From positions 175,737,494 to 175,801,493 of the forward strand of contig CM070899.1 in NCBI GenBank assembly GCA_036417435.1: a stretch of DNA of 64,000 bases. Direction: 5' to 3'. Source of the stretch: Inia geoffrensis. Its lineage: Eukaryota; Chordata; Mammalia; Artiodactyla; Iniidae. Shown here one piece after another: positions 10,648 to 22,800 of the stretch (positions are counted from its first letter, which is position 1; the number at the start of each line of letters is the position of its first letter). Both the position numbers and the translations under genes were made by a program. The notes beneath the pieces were generated by a model that saw only the letters and a list, made by a program, of their open reading frames with translations, had not been told where the DNA came from and searched no databases.

Positions 10648-11858
10648 TTTTTTTTCTTTCATAATTGAGATTTTATTGGTTGCTTTGAGGATCAGTACAC
10701 AGACATTTCAATTTGTACACAATTCTCAACATACGTACCAAAAATCTAAAAAATCATGTAGTTGTGATTTTTTTCTGAACAGTTATTCCAGTGACTTTCC
10801 AGCTTAAAATTTGGAGGCAAATTTTCCTTCACAGGATATCAAGTACCAATATCTTCAAATATTGACATGCTGTTACATCGTAAGTCCCACTAATTCACAA
10901 GTTAATATCATATACACTACATACTCAAATTGTCAGTCGTTCACAGCACATTAACAGTTACTAGAAGAACTGGACTACCACGACCAAAGATGTTAACAGA
11001 GTGCACAAGATGCTGCCCAGGAGAGCCAAGATCAAGGGCTGAGTGGTTTGCTTTAGGAAACAATTCTACTAAAAACAACATGGGAAGAATAGTAATTTAA
11101 AGTGTCTTAAGACATTAAATGCACAACTGACTATGCTTTGTATTATAGGATATAAAACCTACCCCACCATCTGTGGAATGTTAAGCTGACACGCAAGACA
11201 ATCAAAGCCTCCCATATTCAATATCCCACTATTTTCTGGTTGTACCAAAAAATAAACCACCAGCAAATGATATCACCTCTTTAAAAAAAGCATTTACACT
11301 TAAAAAATGGGATGAGGTGGGATTCCCTCCTTTTTAAAAATGTTTCTAGAGCTACTAAAAAACTTGCATTTACAAAATTGTTGACAAAAATATTCCTCTG
11401 GATTGTACAAGAAGGGAGACAGGGACCACTGATAGGACCGGGTGCGTGGTATTGATCAGACTTGGCTTCTTTCTCTCCTGCTTCATCAGAGGCTGTGCTC
11501 TCCTCGTTTTTAGTTGCTCCATTTTCTGCAGGTGAGTCTTCTTTAGTCTCTTGGTTAGCCACTTCAGCCTGTTTTCCCTTTGCTCCCCTTTTCCCTTTTA
11601 TCTGCACTTTTTTGTCTGAAGATTTATCGTTTCCTGCCGCCTTTTTTTGGCTTCGTTTCCACTTTTGCAGGAGCCAGTGTAGCTGACAACCTCGCCCATC
11701 TCCTCTTGGGCTCCTCCTTCGCTGCCCCCTCCTTGGAGCTGACCTTCCTCTTGGGCATCGTGGCGGAGGGGCTGGCGCCTGCCGGGTACCTCTGGGCTGC
11801 GGCGCACCAAGAGCCTTCGCGAAGCTGGGCTGCCTGGCCGCTGCCGCTCCTCCCGCCA
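10648..11858 (-). pseudogene. HMGN1P: Processed HMGN1 (HMG-14) pseudogene
   Basis: This is an intronless, reverse-strand copy of HMGN1 mRNA, the nucleosome-binding chromatin protein. The start codon is at 11759 and begins MPKRKVSSKEGAAKEEPKRR. The C-terminal half (SSDKKVQIKGKRGAKGKQAE, then VANQETKEDS, ending DEAGEKEAKSD) is recognisable in another frame. One extra A in the A-run at 11642-11648 causes the frameshift between the two, inferred from the KPKKA codons. The normal stop after ...KSD reads CAA (11454-11452), so the frame runs on. Some 100 bp of GC-rich 5' UTR, a long 3' UTR, an AATAAA signal (reverse complement at 10672-10677) and a short A-tail are present. ATGAATATC flanks both sides (10639-10647 and 11859-11867), a target-site duplication typical of L1-driven retrotransposition. 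It sits inside an old L1 and is not expected to make protein. Confidence 0.93.
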
Positions 11859-12013
11859 ATGAATATCCTTTAAATGACTCTTTACCTACTTGTGTGTTTA
11901 CTGATTCCTGACAACAGGATATGGGTATCTTCAAATTTGCAATCAGGTATCACCAAACTTTTCTCCAAAGTAATTGTATTAATTCACTTTCCCATCAAAA
12001 GCAATGGAGATTT

Positions 12014-12381
12014 GGGACTTCCCTGGTGGTCCAGTGGTAGAGAATCCGCCTTCCAACGCAGGGGACACGGGTTCAATCCCCGGTCAGGGAACTAAGATCC
12101 CACATGCTGACGAGCAACTAAGCCCACGCGCCACAACTACTGAGCTTGCACCCAACAACTAGTGAACCCACATGCCACAAACTACAGATCCCACGTGCCC
12201 TGGAGCCTGTGCACCACAACCAGAGAGAGAAAACCCTCATGCCACAACTAGAGAGAAACCCCAGCGCCGAAATGAAGAGACCGTGCGCCACAACAAAAGA
12301 TCCCAAATGCCTCAGTGAAGATCCAATGTGCTGCAGTTAAGACCCAACACAGCCAAGAAGCAAATAAAATAAATATTTTTT
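12014..12381 (+). mobile_element. CHR-type SINE (long form)
   Basis: Head 'gggacttccctggtggtccagtgg', several diverged 'ccacaact' units, tail 'cagccaagaagcaaataaaataaa'. The flanks duplicate AAAGCAATGGARATTT. Confidence 0.93.
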
Positions 12382-12434
12382 AAAAAGCAATGGAAATTTC
12401 CCATTTTTCCTCCACATAGTTGGCAACATCTACA

Positions 12435-12645
12435 TTTTTTTTTTTTTCCCCCTGCGGTACGCGGGCCTCTCACTGCTGTGGCCTCTCCCGTTGCGGAGCA
12501 CAGGCTCCAGACATGCAGGCTCAGGGGCCATGGCTCACGGGCCCAGCCGCTCCGTGGCATGTGGGATCTTCCCGGACCGGGGCACGAACCCGTGTCCCCT
12601 GCATCAGCAGGCGGACTCTCATCCACTGCGCCACCAGGGAAGCCC
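12435..12645 (-). mobile_element. CHR-type SINE (short form)
   Basis: Poly-T, 'gcggtacgcgggcctctcactg', ending 'gcgccaccagggaagccc'. The flanks duplicate GGCAACATCTAMAT. It lies opposite in orientation to the SINE 54 bp away. Confidence 0.95.
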
Positions 12646-12690
12646 GGCAACATCTAAATTTTAACTTTGCCAGATGTATTAGCTTGTTAT

Positions 12691-13562
12691 TACAAAACAA
12701 ACAACTGAAAATCTCAGTATATAAAACAACAGGCATTTATTTATCACATGAGTCTGTGGGACACTCACAGATGGCTGATCTAGGCTGGGCTAGCCCCGGT
12801 GGATTGCCTATATTACATGTTTCAAAGTTGGTATTACTATCATACTCATTTAACAGAGCAAAAACTTTTAAAGCAAACCTCAGGTATTAGAAAATGACTT
12901 TTTAAAACTCAATATCTAACATTTTTAGGAAATTTTTGTATCTACGTTCATATGTAACAGTGATCTCTTCCTTTTCATAATACATATTTAATTTTGAAAT
13001 TAAGATTTACATTAGCCTCATAAAAGAACTTGGGGAGTTTTTCCTCTACAAATATTAGAATACCTATATAAGACAGAGGTTATCTGGTCCTTGAAGGTGT
13101 GGTATTTGTGCATTTTTTTGCCATGTAAATTTAGGTTATGTTGTTAGATGCATAAAGATTATAAGGGTCAGAATTCTGATTTTTTTTCTATCCCTTTACT
13201 TAAAAATCTTTCAGTGACACTGTGTTTTAGATGTTTCTCTAATAACATGTGGCCACATTTTGTATTAGTTTTTCAATTTGAAAATACTACTTTCATGTAT
13301 TGTGATTACTGAAATATTTGGATTTATTCTTTATCTTAACTTATGCTTTTGTATCTTCTTTTATGTATCTTTTATTCTCTCTTTTCCTATATTCTATTTT
13401 TCTTACTGTGTTTTTCTCCACCTATTGGTTTGAAAATTGTACATACTATAGTTTATTTAAAAAATAATCATTGACAAAGTCTAATTAGTATCTCTATCCT
13501 CCTCCCACTCAATACAAGGATGCTAAGGATGCTAAAATGTTTCTGATTTCCTTCTCCCATCT
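12691..13562. other. Unresolved non-coding stretch
   Basis: 12690-12830 ('aacaacaggcatttatttatcacatgagtctgtggg') resembles an old interspersed repeat I cannot name. The rest is AT-rich with no exon seen. Confidence 0.35.
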
Positions 13563-15040
13563 TCTAAGTTTTGCTGTCATACTGTTTTTAACCCCCTCCA
13601 AATTAGTCACCATCATTACAATAATTTCTTTTACAGTCAGTGCTTAAGATTTATCAACATGTTTACTTTTTTCTGAGTTAGAACTTTTTCTTGCTGCCCT
13701 CTCCTTCCTTCTGTATTCAATTTTCTTCTTGCTGAGATATACCCTTTATTTGCCTTCAAAGTAAGGGTTTGTCAATGGCAAATTGATAAGTCTTAATTTT
13801 CCTGAAAATATCTTTATTTTATTCTCAACTAATACTTTAACAAGGTATAAAATTCTACATTGACAATTATTTTCTCTAAGCAATTTGAAGATATTTTTCT
13901 ATCTTTTTCTGATCTCTTTTGTTTCAGATGGGAAGGTAATTGTTAGTATAACTGGTGTTCTTTAATTTTTGCTCTACAATTGGTTTAAAATTTTCTATAT
14001 GCTTTAATGCTGAACAGTTTCTCTATGGTTTGTTTAAATGTGGATTGTTTCTATTTATCCTGTTCAGGATACTGTGTACTTCTTAAATATGAGGACTTGT
14101 CTTTCTTGCCAATTCTGGAAAATCTCAACCATTATTTTATGGTAATATTGCATCTCCCATTCGCTTCTTCTAAACTGTCATTAGATAAGATATATGCTGT
14201 ACTTTCTCATTCTCTCTCCCATGTCTCCTAAGCATTCTTATATTTTCCTTCCTTATCTCTTGGTTCTGTATTCTGGGTGATTTGACCAGATCATCTTCCA
14301 ATTCACTAATTCTCATTTCAGTAGTTTAATCCAACGATTAAAGAAAAAAAAATCAATGAACATTTCATTTATAGTTCTTTTTTTTCTCTTATCCTGTCAT
14401 GTTTTTTCATTAAGGTTTTATTCCTTCTTTTATCTCTTTGTTTATTTTAAAACGATTATTTTTATGGTATCTTTCAGATTAGGTTTCTTATCTCCTGTTC
14501 TTAGAAGGACAATTTTCTTCTTTGTTGCATCTGTTGACTATCCTCACAGTTTATATTTATATTGTGAGCACATCTTCACTGAGGTTTCTGATTTTTTAAA
14601 AAATACTTCCTTAACAGGAGCTCCCAAAGCCCTAAGTTTTGTGGTAGAGAACAGTTTTTGCATTGGCTTCTGTCAGGGTCCTAAGGGTATTAATAGCTCT
14701 GGACCACTGAATTTTTCTCATTCTTTCACAAAACAGTAGCCCTTTGCGACTAGGCTTTATGCAGGGGGCCCAATTCCAGCTGCCTGTGGACCCAAAGGCA
14801 CAATTTTTGCTTCAAGTAAGTATTAAAACCCTAGGCACCAAGGCTTATATTCTGTGGTGTCATTTCCTGCTTTTGACTATGGTTTTGAGCTGTTGCTGGC
14901 ATTAAAACAAAACTGGATTTCCCTTTTATTCCTTTAATCAAGGCTATGATTTTTTTTTGTTCGTAATACTTAATCTTATATTGGAAGGGCAGGACTCATT
15001 CATATCAGCTCCATCTTTTATGCTGCTAGAAATCTGCCAA
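13563..15040 (-). mobile_element. Probable ancient L1 5' region
   Basis: The plus-strand text ('ctggaaaatctcaaccattatttta', 'tctgggtgatttgaccagatcatcttccaattcactaattctcatttcag') matches the reverse complement of the 5' regions of old L1M elements. Very diverged; boundaries approximate. Confidence 0.5.
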
Positions 15041-15568
15041 GGGAGCCTTATTGAGGGCTAATCTATATTTACTCTTAAGTCTAATAACCTAATATTCACT
15101 TTATCCATGTCTATATAACGTGTAGATACCACAGTTAGTCTATGATTTCTGAGTGCTATGAAGGAATCTAGAATTCACTTGTAAGATAAAACAACTAGAA
15201 AATAATTTAAAGTAGAGCAGCCAATTATAGAAGCAAAGAAAAACAAAGATCTAAGGGAAAAACAATATGAAATAGCATGTATAAGCACAAAACCTCATGC
15301 TCTCACAACCTAGATTTCATAAATGCTGCTGTTCTGCCGCATTTGTTTTACCTCTCTGAAACATTCCACTCTCTCACTCACTATCTTAATCCACTGTGAT
15401 CTTCTGGTTCTTCTGTAACCCTGGAATATTCCTTTGGCGGTTCTGATTTTTCCTTATGTCCCCTAGATGTTTTTCCTCTACATGCTTCCCTGGATTTAGG
15501 TATCATATGTACACCAAGGTCTCTAATAGTTACATCTCTAATTTTCACCTCTTAAATTCTACATTATT
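15041..15568. other. Anonymous non-coding stretch
   Basis: No exon or RNA gene recognised. A diverged L2-like CT-rich text is possible from 15350 to 15550. Confidence 0.35.
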
Positions 15569-15946
15569 GGACTTCTCCGGCGATCCAGTGGTAAAGAATC
15601 CGCCTTACAATGCAGGGGACTTGGGTTCAATCCCTGGTCGAGAAACTAAGATCCCACATGTTGCGGGGCAACTAAGCCCGCATGCGACAACTACTGAGCT
15701 TGCGCGCCTCAATGGGAGAGCCCGCGTGCCGCAAACTTCAGAGCCCATGCACTCTGGAGCCTGTGTGCCACAAACAGAGAGAGAAAACTTGCACGCCACA
15801 ACTAGAGAGAAACCCGTGAGCCACAACTAGAGAGGAGCCCGAGCACCGCAACAAAGAGACCACACACCACAAAGAGGCCGCGCGCAGCAACGAAAAGGCC
15901 ACGTGCCTCAACTAAGACACAATGCAGCCAAAAACACAAAACCAAT
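15569..15946 (+). mobile_element. CHR-type SINE (long form)
   Basis: Diverged head 'ggacttctccggcgatccagtgg', long 'ccacaactagagagaaac' body, tail 'gcagccaaaaacacaaa'. The flanks duplicate CTACATYAT. Confidence 0.93.
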
Positions 15947-16134
15947 CTACATCATCGCTGAATGTTTCCTTCCACTGGCAACATAAACTTGGCATTTCTC
16001 AAACTGATTATATATCTTCCTTTCTCCCAAACTGTCATGTCCTAACTCGGCTCTTTGTTATCTCTGTTAATGGCATCTGCCTCTTCCAACCACCCACTAG
16101 GCATTTTTAGTCTCCCAGCACCACCCTTGCTGTA

Positions 16135-16690
16135 TAGCCAATCAATCAGTTGATAAATCTTGAAGATTCAAGAAGATTCACATAGTCTCTCCTCCAGTCT
16201 CTACTTTCCCTGCTAGCTACCTAATTCAGGGCTTCCTTATCTCTTACTTAGCCTATGGCAATAACTTTCTAGTTAGTCCTTCTCCTCTCTTTGACCTTTT
16301 GCATAGTTATAGTCAAAACATTTCTATGATACAGACTTAAAAATATCACTGCACTACTTACAAAATATGACTTAAACATCTTAATCTCACATTCAAGAAC
16401 TATGACTTGGCTGCAACCCACTTTTATAAACTTATTTCCCTTTACCATTTCAAGCATCCTTTGCAGTTAAACTACATTACTCACTGTGCCTGGTAATATG
16501 TTCTGAAGAGTCTCCTCGCGAGAGTGCTTTATATCACGCAAGTTCCTGTCTGTGGAATGTTTCTCCCTACCCCACTTCCAAATCCTTCATAATGCCTTTG
16601 TTTTTGTCCTAGGTGCAAGTAATCTTGCCATCTGCTGAACTGTAAAAGTTCTTTAACCTTCTCACAAAGCTGTTATAGTAAACCTCAAAA
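16135..16690 (+). mobile_element. L2 LINE fragment
   Basis: 'ttatctcttacttagcctatggcaataactttctagttagtcc', 'tatgacttggctgcaacccac' and 'gtggaatgtttctccctacccc' are the conserved L2 3' landmarks, strongly diverged. Confidence 0.75.
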
Positions 16691-16724
16691 TATGCTTATT
16701 TAGGTCTCTGTCTTACCTTTTCAA

Positions 16725-16985
16725 CTGGATAATATAGTGGTAGTGGCTAACAGCATGGATTCTCAAGCTGGTGAAGTAGGTTTGAATCATGGTTTTGTCA
16801 CTTATTAGCTAACTAATTTGGAAAAAGTTATTTTACCTCTCTGTACCTCAGTTTTCTCCTGTGTAAAATGAAGAAAATAGTGTAGACCATATGGTGTTGC
16901 TGTGAGGACTGAGTTATATATAAAGTTCATAGAACAGTATCAGACACATGGTAGCCACTTAATAAATGCTATCTAATATTAAGGA
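16725..16985 (+). mobile_element. MIR SINE, nearly complete
   Basis: 'atatagtggtagtggctaacagcatgg', 'tttgaatcatggttttgtcacttattagc', core 'tacctcagttttctcctgtgtaaaatg' and 3' 'cacttaataaatgcta'. Confidence 0.9.
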
Positions 16986-17452
16986 CAAAATTGGGCACGT
17001 CTTATTTATCATTGTATCACCCAGTCACATTATTTCCCACATAGCAGGCAGTCAGCAAGTTTTTTTTTTAATTGGAAAAAATTATAACCAGTAGAATACT
17101 AGGTAGTTCAAGGCACTATACACTCAAATATAAGATTAAGTGGTACAGAAATAGTGCTATAAGAATTCAGATGAGGGAAGTAAGATGAGTAAGAAAATAC
17201 TCTAGGGGAGAGTGACCCCCCAGTGAAATTGTATTTTAAAAGTTCTAATCAGAGAGAAGCAAACAGGATGAACTGACAGGATAATAGTTAAGAAACTATT
17301 AGCAGTCATGAGGCTATGAGATACTGGACTAGGATGGTTAGCACCGAGGGATTTCAAAGGGAGGGATAGAAACAGAGAGAGAAAACAAAGCCAGAATAAA
17401 CTGGGTTTATAAAAACAGGAAGAACTAAAAACAAACAAAAAACCCAACAAAC
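16986..17452. other. Anonymous non-coding stretch
   Basis: An L2-like tail is possible at 16990-17060 ('cacatagcaggcagtcagcaag'). Nothing else recognised. Confidence 0.35.
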
Positions 17453-17720
17453 TCAGTTGCATTTCTATACACTAATAATGAACAATCTGAAAAGGAAATT
17501 ATGAAACAATTCCTTTTATAATATCATCAAAAAGGATAAAATACTTAGGAATTAACCAAAGAGGTGAAAGACATGTACAATAAAAGCTACAAAACACTGT
17601 TGAAAGAAATAAAAGACATAAATAAATATAAAGACAGCCCATGTTCATGGACTAAAAGACAATATCGTTAGATATGAGTTTTACCCAAAGCAATCTACAG
17701 ATTCAAAAAAATCTCCACCA
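17453..17720 (+). mobile_element. L1 ORF2 fragment
   Basis: 'gttgcatttctatacactaataatgaacaatc', 'ggaattaaccaaagaggtgaaagacatgtacaa' and 'cccaaagcaatctacagattca' are ORF2 just past the RT domain. Confidence 0.9.
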
Positions 17721-18310
17721 AGGGCTTTCCTGGTGGCTCAGTGGTTAAGAATCTACCTCCCAGGCTTCCCTGGTGGCGCAGTGGTTGAGAGTCCGCCTGC
17801 CGATGCAGGGGACACAGGTTCGTGCCCTGGTCTGGGAGGATCCCACGTGCTGCGGAGCGGCTGGGCCCGTGAGCCATGGCCGCTGAGCCTGCGCGTCCGG
17901 AGCCTGTGCTCCGCAACGGGAGAGGCCACGACAGTGAGAGGCCTGCGTACCGCAAAAAACCAAAAAAAAAAAAAAGAATCTACCTCCCAATGCAGGAGAC
18001 ACGGGTTCAAGCCCTGGTCCGGGAAGATCCCACATGCCATGGAGCAACTAAGCCCATGTACCACAACTACTGAGCCTGTGCTCTGGAGCCCACAAGCCAC
18101 AACTATTGAGCCCGCATGCCACAACTACTGAAGGCCATGTGCCTAGAGCCCATGCTCTGCAACAGGACAAGAAACCACAATGAGAAGCCCGGGCACCGCA
18201 ATGAAAAGTAGCCCTCGCTGGCCGCAACTAGATAGAGCCTGCGCGCAGCAACAAAGACCCAACACAGCCAAAAATAAAAATAAATAAAAAATAAAAAAAT
18301 TTATAAAAAA
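17721..18310 (+). mobile_element. CHR-type SINE (long form) split by another SINE
   Basis: Head at 17721-17762, then an inner SINE, then the body from 17974 ('agaatctacctcccaatgcaggagacacggg') to 'cagccaaaaataaaaataaataaa'. It lies in L1 sequence. Confidence 0.92.
17763..17973 (+). mobile_element. CHR-type SINE (short form) nested in the long-form SINE
   Basis: Complete short form from 'ggcttccctggtggcgcagtgg' to 'gcgtaccgcaaaaaaccaaaaa'. AGAATCTACCTCCCA of the host SINE is duplicated on both sides. Confidence 0.95.
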
Positions 18311-18755
18311 AGAAAGAAAGAAATAATCAAAATAGGTAAATCCACAGAGACAAAATGAAGATTACTGGTTGCTATAGGCTGGTGGGGACAGGGGTAGGGA
18401 ATAGGGAGCAACTGCCTAATGGGTACAGAGTTTCCTTTTGCGGTGATGAGGTGTTTTGGTGCTAAACAGAGGTGGTTGTACAACAATGTGAATGTAAATG
18501 CTACTGAAGTTCACTTTTAAAAGGTTAATTTTATGTTGTATGGATTTCTCCTCAATTAAAAAAAATTGTTAAAAAAACCCACATTGGTATACCACCCACT
18601 AGAAGAGCTAAAATGAAAAAAAGACATAAATACCAACTGTGGGCAGGGATATGGAATAACAGGAACTCTCATAAATTGGTGTGTATGCATACATTGGTTA
18701 TAATTACTTCGGAAAACTGGAAGTAATCTACTAGAGCTGAATCATATGCACACCC
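18311..18755 (+). mobile_element. L1 3' end and a second L1 ORF2 fragment
   Basis: 18311-18586 is L1 3' UTR ('gattactggttgctataggctggtgggga', 'ttttatgttgtatggatttctcctcaattaaaa'). 18587-18755 resembles ORF2 C-terminal sequence with 'ataaataccaactgtgggcagggatatgg'. Confidence 0.75.
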
Positions 18756-18919
18756 TAGCACAATGCCTAGTAGGTGCTCAATAAATGTTTATTGATTGAA
18801 CTAATGAAGTTCCCACTGTCTTTTTAGGCACTGTGCCAAGACCCTGGGACATAAAAATGAAAAGTCATGGTTCTCTCTCCTAATAAACAGACATTTAAAT
18901 AATTATAATAACAGTATAC
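18756..18919. other. L2/MIR-age tail and short anonymous stretch
   Basis: 'agcacaatgcctagtaggtgctcaataaatgtttattgattgaac' is a standard old-repeat 3' end. Confidence 0.55.
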
Positions 18920-19268
18920 AGATGGCTCTCTGTATCTGTGGGTTTCACATCTGCAGATTCAATCAACTCCGGATTGAAAATAATCAGAAAAAAAATTCTA
19001 GAAAGTTCCAAAAAGACAAAACTTGAATTTGCTGCATGCTAGCAACTGTTTACACAGCATTTACATTGTATTTACAACTATTTACATAGCATTTACATTG
19101 TATTAGGTATTATAAGTAATCCAGAGATTAAAGTATACAGAAGGATGTACCTAGATTATATGCAAATACTACACAAATAAAGGGACTTGAGAATCTGTGG
19201 ATTTGTGTGTCCTGGGGTTGGGAGCAGTGTCCTGGAACCAGTCCCCTCGGAATACTGAGGGGTGACCA
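18920..19268 (+). mobile_element. MER2-like (Tigger-family) DNA transposon
   Basis: 'cagatggctctctgtatctgtgggtttcacatctgcagattcaatcaac', 'acatagcatttacattgtattaggtattataagtaatc' and the closing inverted repeat 'cctcggaatactgaggggtga'. The length fits MER2. Confidence 0.9.
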
Positions 19269-19283
19269 CATTTACACTGTAGG

Positions 19284-19400
19284 GGAACACAGTGTATTGG
19301 TTTTAGGGTCAGACCGACCACTTAAGCCCTGGTTCCACTACTGACTGGTTAGCTATGATTACAGGCAAATCTGAACTTTATTTCCGTATCATTCCTGGAA
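19284..19400 (+). mobile_element. MIR SINE fragment
   Basis: 'gtattggttttagggtcagaccgaccacttaagccctggttccactactgactgg' matches the 5' half of MIR. Confidence 0.7.
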
Positions 19401-19424
19401 TTTCTTTTCTTCCCACTCTCACTC

Positions 19425-19862
19425 TACAGTTTCAGTCTACTGCTGCTAGAGTTGTCTTTCTAAAACAGAACACATTGGGAATTCCCTGGCAGTCCAATGG
19501 TTAGGACTTGGAGCTTTCACTGCTGGGCCCTGGTTCAATCCCTGGCTGGGGAACTAAGATCCCACAGGCCGCATGGCATGCCAGAAAAAAAAAAAAAAAA
19601 AAGAAAAACCAGAGCACATCACCACCTCACTCCTTCCAGCTCAAAATCCAAAGATTCCCTACTACCTAAAACATAAAATGTAAACTTCTTAGTCTGCCAT
19701 TCAAAAACTTGTGTATTTTGTTACCTACCTGTCCTTCCAGCCTTAGGTCACAGTCTACTCCCACTGTGCTCTGGAAGCCAGACACAATGTTCTGCCATCT
19801 CATCTTGACCATGTTTTGAAATGTCTTACCTTTGTGTCTTTGCTTAACATGTCTTTCTTCCA
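19425..19862 (+). mobile_element. L2 LINE 3' region split by a SINE
   Basis: 'gttgtctttctaaaacagaacac' continues after the SINE as 'cacatcaccacctcactcc...aaaatccaaagattccctactacct', the conserved L2 3' order. Confidence 0.8.
19477..19602 (+). mobile_element. Short CHR-related tRNA SINE (about 125 bp type)
   Basis: 'gggaattccctggcagtccaatggttaggacttggagctttcactgctgggccc...ggcatgcc' plus A-tail. The flanks duplicate AAAC(C)AGARCACAT. Confidence 0.92.
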
Positions 19863-22800
19863 AGAATTCACTCTCCTCTCTACTTTGAGTATCTCTGAGT
19901 CATGAGAAAGTGATTTTCATGGTATATTGATAAATATAGCTTAACCTATAGATTAAGCATGGGAGAGAACAAACTGATCACATTTATGGGAGTAGACTGA
20001 TACACACAACAAATGAATAAATTAGCAATCAGGAACACATTCTGGCCTTGTGGGCATTTTATTCAGGTGGAGGAAGTTATTATTTTCTCAATACTAACCA
20101 TATTGTTGTATCAGAGTTATCGCTTCTTAAAAGAATGACACTGGAAAACTGCTTTTCTGGTCCAGAAAGTTGAATCTAATCCAGTATCAAAATAGACTGG
20201 CGCTATCCCTGTGACTCCTAGCGGCGAATATAGTGAGATACGCCCAGGAACTTTAATCCCATGAAAGTAAGATTATCTTTTGAAAGATAAACACACAAAG
20301 GATAAGAACATGTAATGGTATTGAGTGATGGAGTGAAATAAATTAGTGGGATCAGTTTAATTCAACAAGTGAATTCAATTCAATTAATATTTACCCTATA
20401 GACACCACAGGGGATATAAAATTAAAAGGGTATGAGCACAACCATCAGGTGGTTTATAGTGGAGGAGAGGGACAATATAAGTGCCCAGGTAATTATAAGA
20501 ATTATATCTCAGCTTATTCCTAAAAATACGTACTTATATTATTAATAAGACTGGAAGCAAGGGAAACAATACAAAGCACAAAAACTAAATCCTACACTAC
20601 AGTATACAGAAAAAAACCCTTACATTATAAAAGGAAGATGAGAAACAAATGTGGATTTTTAAAAACTCTCTCTCCATAGGTATACCTAATCATATTTTAA
20701 ATATTATCAAAATTTTCCTTTTAGAAAGCATTTAGTATACTATGATTCATCTTCTCTATGATCCCCTTCCCCCTGCCAAAAAAAAAAATCTAATTTAAGT
20801 ATTTTTTCTATAACATCATAATCCTAAGACAAAAGTGGTTTATTTAGAGATACAGGGGGAAAAAAAACCCAGGAAATAGTATTCAGCTAATCAGTAATAT
20901 GATGTCAGACTAAAACTAGTAGCATATTAGTTGTCAGGAAGTGGAAAGGATTCTCAGATTTCAAAGCAACATCGATGTGATAAGATTCAAGGCAGAGGAG
21001 AGCAGGTGGTGTGGTAGCAGTCATTAATTATAAGGTACCTGGGCTTAACAAAAGACCCACTTTAAAGACTTATCAATTATCTTAGCATTCTTCAAATTGA
21101 CTGTAAACTGTTGCCATTGTAGAAAGTTTCTAAGAAGAAAACAAATTTATAAATAAAAGTAAAAGTCAAATAGCCATCACAAAATAAATGACTGTTTAAA
21201 AAAAAGTTTCTCAGCTATCTAGGAAAAAGTCTTAAGACATTATGAAACTAAAGACTGTTAGAGAATATTAGTAGAATAACACATGCTGGTAATCACCCAC
21301 CTGAACCATAAAACCACTAATTCTTTTAGAAAATTATCTAATTAAGATTAATGTTACTGAAGGGCTACGATGTGTCTGCCACTTTTACGTATGTTTCATT
21401 TAATTCTCATAGTATTCTTTGTTGTCTACTCACGTATGTACTTGAATATATGCATGAATGTGATATACACAAACTGATATATAAATCTGGTGTACAAGTT
21501 CAGTCCACACAAAAGTAGTTTCTTATGTTGTGCTTTCATTTTATCTTAGTCTGTAAAACTGAAGACTGTGATATTCATTCTTTTTTCCCACTCAGAGAAA
21601 ACTTCTGTAACAAAATGAGTTACTAAGAATTTAATACTGCAGGATATAAAAACCTGCTGTATTGTTTACTTTTTACTGCTTAAAAGAAATGTGTCCTAGT
21701 TCAGGACTATCCAGTGCATACCGAAGCCATTAGGCTCCAATTGTGTGTGAAGAGATGAGGGTGGAAAAGAAAATCTGAGCGCAAATGTAAGCGTTGAAGA
21801 AAAGGGCAAGACAATTCGGGGGACAGAAGAGTTCCTAAAATTGGTAACAGGATATGATGACGTACTTGCACTTGGAGGCAAGCTTGAGAGCGGTGGCGAG
21901 GCCCCTGGTTAGCTTGGCATGAGGAGAGCAGTTGCCAGTGGGCCTCTTGCTGTATCAGACTACTGACACCACACTGGCCAAACCAGGAGGACAAACAAAG
22001 GGGACTCACTTCAGAAGAAATTAGAGGGCATTCTCAGATAATCAACAAAGCAGTAATCTCAGACCGAGGGACTTCTTTTTGGAGAGACAACTGGGAAAGG
22101 GGCCAGGGCCCAAAGAATGACTAACAGTGGACTTCTCACAGACCCTGATGGGGAAGGGCTTAAAGTCAGAAATTTCTTTGGAAAAACTGAGAGATTTGAC
22201 ATCTTTTGTATTCTAGTGTTATCAAACAAGTTACCTCTAAAGGAATCTTACAAAATATAGGTGTTTAATATTTGTTGAAAGTGATTTTAGTAGACTTAAA
22301 ACAGGATTTTAATAAAATAAGACTACCAGACACATAAATATCTCAGTTTTTCGTGCTCTCAAATATACTGGCCATTTTCTGTCTTGATCAAGAAAACCAT
22401 GAAATGTAGTTTTAACAGGCACCATATAGTAAATCATTCATTGGGATGTCTTTTCTGCTATCCAGTCTATAATAGTCAGAGACAATGTTTAAAAACAGTT
22501 TTCCTTTTCTCCCTGAAGCTTTACTTAAGTGAGAAACAGCTTTAATACAAAGGGCCAATTCAGCAAAATATAAGATTTTCTAACAGGCAAAGTTCAAATT
22601 TATCTTTTGGAAAAGGCAGATATTCTAGATCTAATATGGCCATGGCCAAATTATTTTGAAAATATAATACACTTTAGAAAATGTATGTAAAACAATTTTA
22701 TTAAAGGGTAAACTAATGAATGATGAAAATATTCAGTGGCAAGCTGCTATTATCAACGATGAACACAAACAGTTAATGGCTGGGTAACAGATTGGGACCT

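Larger units (their letters stand above)
10020..12690 (-). mobile_element. Old L1 3' region in five pieces, host to four later insertions
   Basis: Pieces at about 10020-10136, 10541-10638, 11868-12013, 12382-12434 and 12646-12690 read in order as an old L1 3' region ('gatggacatttaggttgtttccaatttttcactatta', 'tttctccaaagtaattgta', 'cattttcctcc...ggcaacatc'). They are separated by an MLT1 LTR, the HMGN1 pseudogene and two SINEs. Confidence 0.72.

Noticed and set aside
11281..11934. 217-codon minus-strand open frame, the longest in the window
   Set aside because: It is the frameshifted HMGN1 processed pseudogene read through its lost stop, with an upstream part in the wrong frame.
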